A program made the translations under genes and the position numbers. Below, piece by piece: positions 1 to 8,500 of a DNA stretch of 26,415 nucleotides (its first letter is position 1; the number at the start of each line of letters is the position of its first letter). The stretch covers positions 1 to 26,415 of the forward strand of contig JBFJVZ010000048.1 of the NCBI GenBank assembly GCA_041623895.1, given 5' to 3'. This DNA is from JBFJVZ01 sp041623895 (GTDB lineage Bacteria > Planctomycetota > Planctomycetia > Pirellulales > Pirellulaceae). The notes beneath the pieces are model-generated. The model made no database searches. It worked only from the letters and a program-made list of their open reading frames with translations, and was not told where the DNA came from.

Positions 1-24
1 CGAGAATCTGCCTGGGCCAAAGCG

Positions 25-1341
25 CTAGGGAGTGGGGATGCGGCGAAAAGTGCCGCGTACAAATTGCATTGGCGTAAAGTCAGTCAATCCCAGCGGCGGC
101 GTGTTGATCAGTTCGACAAGTTGCCGAATCGCCACGAATTCATGGATCCGCAGGTCTTTGCAAACGATCGCGCCGGTGATGGCAAGAGGCCGCCCATCAC
201 TGGTGGGATCGAAAGTAATGTCATGCGTGGTAAAGACCGCGCCCGTGAGTTCGGTCGGGAATCGATCCGTTGCCGTGGTGTTAGCCAGAGTCCCTCGGTA
301 GGGTGAAGACGGCGGGTTGAAATTTGTGGCTCTCGTGGTCTCGTCGAGTGCCGGCTCGATATTGCCAAATATGACTTTTGCATCCGTCACCAGGATCGCT
401 TCCGGATTCGAGGCGTAAGTCCAAACGATCCCGCCGCCAACCTCGATTTCCGATGCATTCTTGATAGCAAGCGTCGCAGCGATTCGGCAATTGGCAATAC
501 GAATCGTCTGAGAACCGGCATCGATCCAGTAAAGTCCCTTGGCATCGACCGTTCCAAAGGGATTCTCTGCTGCGGTTAGCACAACGTCTTCGATCACGCG
601 TCTGCTGCTTTGCTGGGGCAGCGAAGAGACCAAGATTTGGGTGCCGGCTTGCACATACTTATCAACAACATCATAGGTAGGCATGTTGACGTTGGCGGAT
701 GAAAGTTCACCTCGAAATCCCATTTCGACTCGACCGTTACAGTGCAGAGTTGATGTGGTCAGCAAGCCACTGGAGCCGGTTTTGCAATCATCACCAACTT
801 GGATCGGCGGCTCCGATGTTAAAGTGCCACCGAATTCGATATGAATGTCATCATAGGCGGTGACGCCATAGTGAAGGATCGATTCGGCGACTAATCTCGG
901 TTCCAGCGTCGTCGTCACGGCAACTTCGGAGTCGCCGACGACCGCGTGCGCAGTGACTTCGACTGAGTCACTTTCCTGATCACTTAGATCCCCATCGCTG
1001 TCGGTCAAGCGGTGGCGGACTTGCGACGGATCGCTGTTATGCACGCCATCGTCGCTGAGCACGACCCACGACGAGAAAGCACCGCTGGTTTTGTTGGTCC
1101 GCCAGGCGGAAGTACTGTTCATGTACGCGGCAACCCGTTGAATCTCGGATTCGGCAAGTCGCAGTGCGCTATTTCGGTTGATTCGGTCGTTCTCCGCCCG
1201 CAGGCTTCCAGTGGACAGCGTCAGCGATGCCGCCACTGAGGCGGCCACGATCAGGGCGGTGAACAGCACGGCCACGTAAAGGTAGCCTTGTCGTCGCGCC
1301 GACGGCGAGCGTCTGTTATGCAAGGCTCTGTCCACGATCAT
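25..1341 (-). CDS. GspK/PilX-like pseudopilin-associated protein (438 aa)
   Basis: Last gene of a four-gene minus-strand pseudopilin cluster. The N-terminus has a short basic leader, then RRQG followed at residues 20-42 by one hydrophobic helix (YLYVAVLFTALIVAAS) and a polar coiled segment, as in pilin-like proteins. With cleavage after Gly19 the mature residue 5 would be Ala, not the usual Glu; lack of Glu5 is typical of GspK and PilX minor subunits, so I compare it to those. The remaining roughly 390 residues are Thr/Ser/Val rich and look beta-rich, with no catalytic motif I recognise. The ATG overlaps the stop of the upstream gene by one base (TGATG), which implies translational coupling. 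Likely a membrane-anchored minor pseudopilin or assembly factor. The GspK versus PilX assignment rests on position and the missing Glu5 only. Confidence 0.6.
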   Translation of the reverse strand: MIVDRALHNRRSPSARRQGYLYVAVLFTALIVAASVAASLTLSTGSLRAENDRINRNSALRLAESEIQRVAAYMNSTSAWRTNKTSGAFSSWVVLSDDGVHNSDPSQVRHRLTDSDGDLSDQESDSVEVTAHAVVGDSEVAVTTTLEPRLVAESILHYGVTAYDDIHIEFGGTLTSEPPIQVGDDCKTGSSGLLTTSTLHCNGRVEMGFRGELSSANVNMPTYDVVDKYVQAGTQILVSSLPQQSSRRVIEDVVLTAAENPFGTVDAKGLYWIDAGSQTIRIANCRIAATLAIKNASEIEVGGGIVWTYASNPEAILVTDAKVIFGNIEPALDETTRATNFNPPSSPYRGTLANTTATDRFPTELTGAVFTTHDITFDPTSDGRPLAITGAIVCKDLRIHEFVAIRQLVELINTPPLGLTDFTPMQFVRGTFRRIPTP

Positions 1342-1973
1342 CAGTAGGCTGCTCCGGGTTCCGGTTGATTTCGAAGCGGCGCGGTCACCTCGATCTTGCG
1401 CTGATCGGGAAATCTAAGCGTCAGCCGCCGCCACTTCTCATGAGAAATGTTGGCAGGCATGCTGATCGGCACTTCCGAGACCAACATCGATTCGGACGTC
1501 GGGTTGCCGCCCGGCGAGGTGCAGGTGACGGTCACCAACCGCAGCCGTGCCGCATCGTCGCTGGAAACTGCGATACCGGAAGCAATCGGTTCAGCGGGAG
1601 AGACGCTGACGCTAAAGGACCAGCCGTCGAATCCGCTGATTGCCGTGCCGTCCCGATGAGTGGGTGGCGAAGCAGTGTAGCCGTGGTAGTCATCGACATC
1701 ATCGAAGTCGGTGCGGTTGGTTGCCGTTTCGTCGGTTTCGCGGCCGAACACGCGTTCTTTGCCCGCTTCCTGAAACTGGACCGCCGTGACTTCATCCAGG
1801 ATTTGAAACGCCAAATCGCCAGCCTCGATCGCGTGCATGGAAACGGCTTTGTTGCGAAGCAGATTTGCTGACGCCGTGATTGACACCAGCACAATCGTGG
1901 AGACCAGGATCAGCGAAATGACGACTTCCAGAAGCGTCAAGCCGCCGCGCGATCGGTTTTGCTGTCGATTCAC
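1341..1973 (-). CDS. Prepilin-type N-terminal methylation domain protein, GspI/PilV-like (210 aa)
   Basis: Residues 9-16 (RGGLTLLE) form a canonical prepilin peptidase site: cleavage after Gly11 leaves Leu as mature residue 1 and Glu16 at mature position 5, followed by a hydrophobic helix to about residue 35. The small size and the segment after the helix (repeated Ala, then AIEAGDLAFQILDEV) resemble GspI/PilV minor pseudopilins. The start is GTG; it overlaps the stop of the preceding gene by four bases (GTGA), and its own stop overlaps the next ATG by one base. It probably acts in the inner membrane and periplasm as a minor subunit of a type II secretion or pilus-like fibre. The family of the globular part (residues 60-210) is not recognisable by eye. 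Confidence 0.75.
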   Translation of the reverse strand: MNRQQNRSRGGLTLLEVVISLILVSTIVLVSITASANLLRNKAVSMHAIEAGDLAFQILDEVTAVQFQEAGKERVFGRETDETATNRTDFDDVDDYHGYTASPPTHRDGTAISGFDGWSFSVSVSPAEPIASGIAVSSDDAARLRLVTVTCTSPGGNPTSESMLVSEVPISMPANISHEKWRRLTLRFPDQRKIEVTAPLRNQPEPGAAY

Positions 1974-3034
1974 GGTGCCGGCCCCAATTGAAGTCCAACT
2001 TGAGCCCAGCTGCCCGATGTCAGATGCATCACGCGTGGCGTCGATTTTTGCTCGGGCATGGGGCCGTTGCGAACGGCGATCGCCACGGAGGTTTCATAAG
2101 ACCACCAACCGCTGGCGGCTGTCTCCTGCACAACGTCAGTGAATGACGACAAACCGAGCGCACCGTCGTACCAGGGATCACCAACCGCGGCAAATAATTG
2201 GACGTTCAGGTGATTGGCCGGGAAACTTGTTGGTTCCAGCGGCGTGGCGTGGCTATTCCTGTCGGCAGGCGTCGCGATGCCCCTCGCTGACCCCGACCAT
2301 TGGACACTGTAATACGGATCGACGTTTTCAATGGCGACGATTGCGGCAGACATCCCCGCTGATGGAAATGACACAACGCTGAGGGGCGCCGCCGTTGACG
2401 CATCATACAGCTTGTACATGACCACCATCTGCAAGCTGTCCTGGGTCAAAAACTCGTGATAATTCCAATCGGCTGGCGATACATCGAAATACCAGGGCGT
2501 CCGCATTGCCAACACAAGCACGAGCAAATCGCCGTCTTTGCAGCCCGCTGGCAGGTCGAGTAACAGTGAACCGACTGGCCCGCTGCTCGCCGCCGTGCTC
2601 CATGACCGCACACGCGGCAGATTGCTGGAGACAAGGTATGTCGGTGCCGTGTAGCCATCGATAGCAAACTGATGGCTTGGCGCCTGAGCATCCAAGTTAA
2701 TGACGGGGCCACTGTCGACCTGTCGCGTCAAGCCGTCGTACTCGGCCGCGTACAGCACACTCTCGCTGGTTCCGCTAACCGCATTGGGTTTGCTGATTTG
2801 GAAACCGAATCCATACGATTCGTCCACATCGGTTGCGTAACGCAAATCCGCGGCCAAGCGATCAGCGATTTCCCGGTCGTGCCACTGCCGGCTATCCTCC
2901 GGCGGCGATTCCAGAAGCCGAGTCGAAAGCACGACCGTCGATGCCAGCGACACCAGTAAGACAGTCGCCGCAATCATCACGGTAACCAACTCGATTAACG
3001 TATAGCCCCGTCGTTGCCATGCAGCTCCCCGCAT
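1970..3034 (-). CDS. Prepilin-type protein, GspJ-like, with extra C-terminal beta-sandwich-like domain (354 aa)
   Basis: Residues 9-15 (RGYTLIE) are a prepilin peptidase site with cleavage after Gly10 and Glu at mature position 5, then a hydrophobic helix to about residue 33. Residues 40-130 (DREIADRLAADLRYATDV and following) resemble GspJ/PilW-type minor pseudopilins. From about residue 135 to the end there is a second module: a DGDLLVLVLAMR strand, a PADWN turn, an IVAIENVD strand and a terminal WAQVGLQLGPAP. This pattern (GDLL, P-x-x-W, alternating strands, closing W-A-x-x-x-L-x-L) is seen in beta-sandwich modules of phage and surface proteins; the domain assignment is my inference. GspJ proteins are usually near 200 residues, so this one is unusually long. 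The ATG overlaps the upstream stop by one base. Confidence 0.72.
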   Translation of the reverse strand: MRGAAWQRRGYTLIELVTVMIAATVLLVSLASTVVLSTRLLESPPEDSRQWHDREIADRLAADLRYATDVDESYGFGFQISKPNAVSGTSESVLYAAEYDGLTRQVDSGPVINLDAQAPSHQFAIDGYTAPTYLVSSNLPRVRSWSTAASSGPVGSLLLDLPAGCKDGDLLVLVLAMRTPWYFDVSPADWNYHEFLTQDSLQMVVMYKLYDASTAAPLSVVSFPSAGMSAAIVAIENVDPYYSVQWSGSARGIATPADRNSHATPLEPTSFPANHLNVQLFAAVGDPWYDGALGLSSFTDVVQETAASGWWSYETSVAIAVRNGPMPEQKSTPRVMHLTSGSWAQVGLQLGPAP

Positions 3035-3597
3035 CAGTAGTAGTACTCCTGGTAGGGGTCGCCGTATCCGGGCTCGCCGTAAGGGTCATCGTAGATGTCA
3101 ATGTCGACTTGTCCGGCGTCTTCGGTCACCGTTGTATCGCCCGTGCCCGCCGCGATCTGAATGTGCAAAGTCCTGCCGTTGGCTGAAACTGTGATCGTTC
3201 CCTGCTGCAGCGGCATTGCACCAACGTGGGGAACGCCCTCGAAGTCAAACCACAGCGATGTTTGGCCATCAAAATCCCCCATCAAATCGAAGTTCGGATC
3301 GTGCACGGCCCGGATATCGACGTCCAGCAATTGTCCGGGAAGATGGGGGAACGTGACTTCGCTGCTGTAATACCTGTCGGCGGAACTGTCGCAGTGAAAG
3401 CTAGTGGTTCTGCCTTCGTTGATCGCGATGCGGCGCGCGTAGTCAACGTGACCAGCGATTTGGTTGGCTGCGGCCACCAGTTTGCTGCTTTGAAATGTAT
3501 CGGAGAATCGCGGTGCAGCCACGGCGGCCAAGATTCCCAGCACCAACATCACGATGGTGATTTCAAACAGACTGATGCCGCGACGTAACTTGCGCAT
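3034..3597 (-). CDS. Type II secretion/pilus pseudopilin, GspH/FimT-like (187 aa)
   Basis: First gene of the pseudopilin cluster. Residues 6-12 (RGISLFE) give cleavage after Gly7 and Glu at mature position 5; the helix continues TIVMLVLGILAAVAAPRF, a textbook pseudopilin N-terminus. It is followed by ASxF-like and NQIAGHVDYARRIAINEG segments typical of GspH/FimT, where the second helix region is followed by beta strands. The C-terminus is rich in Asp, Gly and Tyr (YGEPGYGDPYQEYYY), an unusual acidic tyrosine tail. The start codon ATG has only a weak purine-rich stretch (GGGAA) upstream. The stop overlaps the next start (TGATG). A role as a minor subunit of a secretion or pilus-like filament is inferred from the family. 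Confidence 0.85.
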   Translation of the reverse strand: MRKLRRGISLFEITIVMLVLGILAAVAAPRFSDTFQSSKLVAAANQIAGHVDYARRIAINEGRTTSFHCDSSADRYYSSEVTFPHLPGQLLDVDIRAVHDPNFDLMGDFDGQTSLWFDFEGVPHVGAMPLQQGTITVSANGRTLHIQIAAGTGDTTVTEDAGQVDIDIYDDPYGEPGYGDPYQEYYY

Positions 3598-3852
3598 GAA
3601 ATGAGTTCCCGGTGGCCACGAATGATTTCAATGGGGGCGAGGCTACTGCCGAGCCGCAGATGCCGGAACCAACAAGGATCGGCGGGAGCCTCGTCCCTCC
3701 CGGAATGTGCAGAGCCCTACTGAGAATCTACGTCACCAGGCGCGTGGGAGCCCCGGCGATCGCAGTAAATCGCGTGAAACCGATCGTCAAAACCATCACA
3801 GCCGGTATCAACCTTCGCCGCTGTCGGCGCACCAGCCCAGGACGCGGTCGGC
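3598..3852. other. Intergenic region upstream of pseudopilin cluster
   Basis: This 255-base gap separates the end of the deoxyhypusine-synthase-like gene from the first pseudopilin gene; both run on the minus strand. It must hold the pseudopilin promoter unless transcription reads through, but I see no clear -35/-10 pair. It contains a hairpin-forming sequence (CGGGAG at 3683-3688 paired with CTCCCG at 3697-3702) and a near copy of the 3' end of the neighbouring gene (3823-3843). Confidence 0.5.
3683..3702. repeat. Small hairpin (CGGGAG / CTCCCG)
   Basis: A 6-bp perfect inverted repeat with an 8-base loop. There is no T-run on either side, so a rho-independent terminator is not supported. 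It may be one of the short hairpin repeats common in planctomycete intergenic DNA, but only one copy is visible here. Confidence 0.35.
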
Positions 3853-3867
3853 TCACCAGCCCAAGAC
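3823..3867. repeat. Two-copy direct repeat spanning the stop codon of the DHS-like gene
   Basis: The 21-base segments 3823-3843 and 3847-3867 match at 19 positions with a 24-base period. The right copy encodes the last residues of the DHS-like protein (VLGW and TGA stop, minus strand); in the left copy the base at the stop is changed so it reads VLGW-Cys. It looks like a short tandem duplication at the gene end. Confidence 0.7.
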
Positions 3868-4812
3868 ATAGGCAAAGATCAGCGGTGCGCAGATCGAAGC
3901 GTCGCTTTGAATCATGAACTTGGGCGTTTCCGGGGCAAGTTTTTCCCAGGTGATCTTTTCGTTCGGCACGGCGCCGCTATAGCCGCCGTAGCTGGTCACC
4001 GCGTCGCTGATCTGGCAAAAGTAACACCACAGCGGGATATCCAATTTCAAATCCTGCCGCATCAGCGGGACCACGCAGATAGGAAAGTCACCGGCGATGC
4101 CGCCACCAATTTGAAAGAAACCAATCGGCGCGGTGGACGTCTGCTGATACCACTGAATCAACAGTTCCATCTGCTCCGTTCCCGTCTTGATCGCGCCATG
4201 ATTGGGAATCGTGCCGTCAAAGACGCGGGCCGCGAAGATATTGCCCAAGGTTGAATCCTCGAAGCCGGGAACGAAGACAGGAATGCCCGCGTCCTTGGCA
4301 GCCGCCAGCCAACTGTGCTGCCGCGGCACCTGGTAGTGCTGAACCAGGTCCTCGTCGTCCAACAATTCAAACATGTAGTCGACGGGAAGTTTTGGCTTGC
4401 CCGCTGCGGCCGCTACTTTCCATCGTTCGATTAGTCGTGATTCGATGTGCCGCATGACCGATTCGGGGATGCAGGTATCGGTGACGCGATTGAATCCTTG
4501 ATTCAGCAGCGCGACTTCGTCTTCGACCGCAAGTGCGCGCCAGTTGTCGATCACGCGGTATTCGTCGTGCGCGACCAGGTTGAAGATGTCTTCTTCTAAA
4601 TTGGCCGCCGTGCATGTGATCGCGTGAACTTTGTCCTGACGAATCATCTCGGCCAATGAGATCCCCAATTCACCGGTGCTCATCGCACCGGCCAACGTCA
4701 CCATCATCCGGCCTCGCGAGGCAACCAGCGCCTGATAGCCGCGGGCGGCAGCCAGCAATTCGCGGGCGTTAAAATGACGAAAGTGGGTGTCCAGAAAGGT
4801 GGAAACATTCAC
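3853..4812 (-). CDS. Deoxyhypusine synthase family protein (319 aa)
   Basis: Member of the NAD-dependent deoxyhypusine/homospermidine synthase family, which transfers the aminobutyl group of spermidine to an acceptor amine. Visible family features: MMVTLAGAMSTGELG near residues 36-50, CTAANLEEDIFNLV (67-80), the NAD-site-like PVFVPGFEDSTLG (178-190), IGGGIAGDF (235-243), and near the C-terminus TWEKL with Lys291, which aligns with the catalytic lysine of eukaryotic DHS (in SWGKI), followed by SDASICAPLIFAY. Length is close to that of the family. Bacteria have no eIF5A, so the acceptor is unknown; polyamine synthesis is a plausible role. I chose the GTG at 4812 (reads M-NVSTFLDTHF) because upstream codons are low-complexity and the only longer start is a TTG at 4890. 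No strong ribosome binding site is seen. It stands alone, same strand as the pseudopilin genes. Confidence 0.88.
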   Translation of the reverse strand: MNVSTFLDTHFRHFNARELLAAARGYQALVASRGRMMVTLAGAMSTGELGISLAEMIRQDKVHAITCTAANLEEDIFNLVAHDEYRVIDNWRALAVEDEVALLNQGFNRVTDTCIPESVMRHIESRLIERWKVAAAAGKPKLPVDYMFELLDDEDLVQHYQVPRQHSWLAAAKDAGIPVFVPGFEDSTLGNIFAARVFDGTIPNHGAIKTGTEQMELLIQWYQQTSTAPIGFFQIGGGIAGDFPICVVPLMRQDLKLDIPLWCYFCQISDAVTSYGGYSGAVPNEKITWEKLAPETPKFMIQSDASICAPLIFAYVLGW

Positions 4813-5260
4813 GGCGGGTGATCTTGAAGATGAAGGGGTACTGATTTGACTGACTTTGCTTGACTGATGCCGTTGGTCCGATGCCGCCAAGGGTCGGATC
4901 CCCCGCGGCCGTTGTTGGATTTGACGCGGCCAATCTTATCGATTCGGCAGGAAATCCGAATGGTCGTTGTGGTGGCGGGGCTGTTCGCCGTTGGCAACCA
5001 GAGAGCGGGAAATCGCGGTGCCACTGGTTGGCTGGGCGTGGGCGAATGGTTTGCCCAGGATCCTGGGGAGTTGGTTGCCTCGCAGGCAGAGGGATTCAAA
5101 ATCAGCAAAAAAACGGCTGTGAACCTTGCGGGGGCGAATCTTCTCCTTGAGATCGTGCAAAAGTGACGGCCGTAAACGCTAGCATCGTAACGACTTAGGG
5201 ACGTCAGATCGGCTGTCAGCATAATTCGGACCACTTTTGCCCGGTTGGCCTTCGCGCTGA

Positions 5261-5275
5261 TAGCGAAATTTGCTA
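5261..5275. promoter_or_regulatory. Near-palindrome upstream of rpoB (TAGCGAAATTTGCTA)
   Basis: A 15-base sequence with 7-base arms and one mismatch, about 230 bases before rpoB. It could be a protein-binding site or chance; nothing else supports a function. Confidence 0.2.
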
Positions 5276-5485
5276 CTTTCTGGGAGTGATCATCGGCCCA
5301 ATGTTGCGTTCGCGTTCGCCCGTGCCCTCCTTCACCGACCGGCTGACCCAGATGCCGCGACGGAAAACCGGCAGACTCTTGTTCTCAGGCTCGTTTCAAA
5401 TCGGGCTGACAGTTCGCGCTGAACGTATCCACATTGCGTCGGGCCAAGCCATGGCCGCAACAGCGGTCAACTAATTGCCACAGCC

Positions 5486-5491
5486 AAGGAG
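5486..5491 (+). promoter_or_regulatory. Ribosome binding site of rpoB (AAGGAG)
   Basis: AAGGAG lies 12 bases before the ATG at 5504, a long but workable spacing, and supports that start. The surrounding AGGAGCAT is nearly repeated before rpoC. Confidence 0.7.
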
Positions 5492-5503
5492 CATTCACTT
5501 ACG

Positions 5504-8500
5504 ATGGCAGTAACGTCCCAACGTCGCCTCGAGCCCACCAACGTGCGTCATTTTGGAAGCGGAGTCGCGGCTCTGGAGTTGCCCGATCTGACAGCTCTGC
5601 AAACGGCATCCTACCATGGTTTTTTACAGGAAGATGTTGATCCCAAATCGCGTGACGACCACGGATTGGAAAGTGTGCTGCGGGAGATTTTTCCGATCAG
5701 CAGTTATGACGGCAATACCACGCTGGAATATCTTCACTACGAACTGGGCAAGCCCCGTTACACCAGCCAAGAATGCCGGCAGCTGCGACTGACTTACGGT
5801 CGGCCGATGCGGATCTGGCTTCGACTGAATCGCGAAGAGCCGGTCGAAGAAGAAGTCTACTTGGGCGACCTGCCGATCATGATGGGAGGCGGCGAGTTCA
5901 TCATCAATGGGGCCGAGCGGGTGGTCGTGAGCCAATTGCACCGCAGCCCCGGTGTGGATTTTGTGCTCGAGCAAGACACCACCACCGATCGCAAATTGCC
6001 CAGTTGTCGTGTGATTCCCGAGCGCGGTTCGTGGATCGAAGTGAACGTCACCAAGAAGGACGCCTTGACGGTTCGTATCGACCAAAGTGGCAAATTTGCC
6101 GCGACCACGTTGCTGCGGGCGATGGACCCAAAGTTCTCCACGGATGCCGACCTGCTGAAGGCCTTTTATCCAACGTCCACACAAAAGATCGGCAGCGCCA
6201 AGACGGCTGCCAAGATCGAAGGCAAGATCGCTGTGGATGACGTGGTTTACCCAAGCGGGCACGACCGCGCCGGTGAGATCATCGTCGAAGCCGGGCACCG
6301 CATCACCAAGGAGTCGGCCGAGACGATCTGTACGGCGAAAGTCAAAAGCATCGAGTGCATGGAGTCGCCGAAAATCCCCTTGATATTCAACACCCTGGCT
6401 GACGACAACACGGCCAGCCACGAGGAAGCTTTGTTGCGAATTTACCAGCGTTTGCGACCGGGGAATCCGCCGCAACTGGAAAAGGCTCGCACCCTGTTCA
6501 CTGAAAAGTTTTACGACGATAACCGGTATCGGCTCGGTAAAGTCGGCCGCTTCCGGCTGAACCGCAAATTGGAATTGGGGGTCAGCGAATCGGTGATGAC
6601 GCTGCGTCCCGACGACATGATCGCGGCGATTCGTTACTTGATCGACTTGTTCGATTCGGAAAGCGACGCCGAAATCGACGACATCGACCACTTGGGGAAT
6701 CGTCGGCTGCGAACGATCGACGAATTAGCCTGCGAGGAGCTTCGCAAAGGCTTTTTGAAGTTGCGGCGAACCGTTCAAGAGCGGATGAGCATCAAGGATG
6801 CGCAGGACATGACGCCGCGGTCGTTGATCAATCCGAAGAGCGTTTCAGCGGCGATCGATTATTTCTTCGGTCGCGGTGAGCTGTCACAAGTGGTTGACCA
6901 GACCAATCCGCTCAGCCAGTTGACGCATGAACGTCGTTTGTCGGCACTTGGCCCCGGCGGCTTGAATCGTAAACGTGCCGGATTCGAGGTTCGCGACGTT
7001 CACATTTCGCACTACGGGCGGATCTGCCCGATCGAGACTCCGGAAGGCACGAACATTGGCTTGATCAGCTCGTTGGCGATTTTTGCCGGCGTTGATGATT
7101 ACGGTTTCTTGATTACCCCCTATCGCTGCGTCAAGAAGGGCAAAGTCAGCGACGACATCGTCTGGCTTCGTGCCGACGAGGAAAACGAGTCGCATGTGGC
7201 GCCGGCGGACACCGAGGTGAAGGACGGGGCGCTGGTTCCCGGCCCCAACCTGATTGCTCGTTTCCGCAGTGACTTTGAAATCGTGCTGCCCGAGCAAGTT
7301 GATTACATGGATGTCGCGCCCAGCCAAATGGTGGGTGTCTCGGCGGGATTGATTCCATTCTTGGAGCACGATGATGCCAACCGCGCTTTGATGGGATCGA
7401 ACATGCAGCGTCAAGCGGTGCCGCTACTGGTAGCCGAACCGCCGATCGTGGGCACCGGGATGGAACGCGAAGTGGCCAGGAACAGCTCCTTGGTTGTGCG
7501 TGCTCGTCGCGCCGGCAAGGTGACCTATGTTGATTCGACGCGGATCGAAATCGGCAGCGACCACTACCCCTTGGTCAAGTACCAGGGATTGAACGAACGC
7601 ACCTGCCAGAACCAGAAGCCATTGGTCACAGTTGGCGAGCAGGTCGAAAAGAATCAGATCATTGCCGACGGCGCCGCGACTCGTAAGGGCGAGTTGGCGC
7701 TGGGTCGAAACGTGTTGGTTGGGTTCATGTCATTCGACGGATTCAACTACGAGGATGCGATCATCATCAGCGAAGAATTGGTGCGTAACGATACTTACAC
7801 ATCAATCCATATCGAAGACTTTGATGTCGAAATCCGGGAAACCAAATTGGGGCGTGAGGAATTCACTCGCGATATCCCCAACGTCTCGGAAAAAGCGCTG
7901 CGTAATCTGGACGAGACCGGAATCGTACAGGTGGGAACTTACGTCAAGCCGGGGGATATTTTGGTCGGCAAGGTCAGTCCCAAAAGCAAGACGGAACTGA
8001 CGCCGGAGGAAAAGCTGCTGCACGCCATCTTCGGCCGTGCCGGCGAAGATGTGAAGAATGATTCGTTGGAGGTCCCCTCGGGGATCGAAGGAATCGTGAT
8101 CGATACGCAGAAGTTCTCCCGCCGCATGAGTCTCTCGGAAGAGGAGCGGAAGCTGTTTGAAAAAGAGTTGAAGGAGGTCGAAGCTGGCGGGAATGCAGAG
8201 ATTGCCAGCACCTTTGAGTCGCTGGTGCGTGACCTGGAAGCGGCGGCGGGAACGAAGCTGAAAGACTCCACCGGTACGCCGCTGGCCGACGGTCAAGATC
8301 CCAAGTTCATCGCCGAACGAGCCATTAGTTTCCGAATTGATCACATCTTGGATCAAGTCAAAGATGCGGCCAAGAAGAAAGAAGTTGACAAGGTCTACAA
8401 GTCGCAATGGGAAAACGTGGAACATGCGATTGATGATCGTGACCGTAAGCTGAACAGCATGAAGCGGGGCGACGAGCTTCGCAGCGGCGTGTTACAGATG

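Larger units (their letters stand above)
4813..5503. other. 691-base non-coding region between divergent DHS-like gene and rpoB
   Basis: Both flanking genes point away from it, so it should contain promoters for each and the rpoB leader. Short open frames exist on both strands (for example 4867-5166 plus, 4936-5160 minus) but none resembles a known protein. I see a 14-base-period duplication TTGACTGA at 4846-4853 and 4860-4867, a small hairpin TTCGC/GCGAA at 5251-5267 and a near-palindrome TAGCGAAATTTGCTA at 5261-5275. No ribosomal protein gene (rplJ, rplL) and no convincing sigma-70 promoter pair is visible. Confidence 0.6.

Noticed and set aside
4867..5166. 99-codon plus-strand frame upstream of rpoB
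   Set aside because: No ribosome binding site, no recognisable motif, and several overlapping frames on the other strand; not enough to call a gene.
5624..6691. 355-codon open frame on the minus strand inside rpoB
   Set aside because: It lies entirely within the strongly recognised rpoB, its translation is Gln/His/Arg-rich and resembles no family; long antisense frames are expected opposite GC-biased codons.
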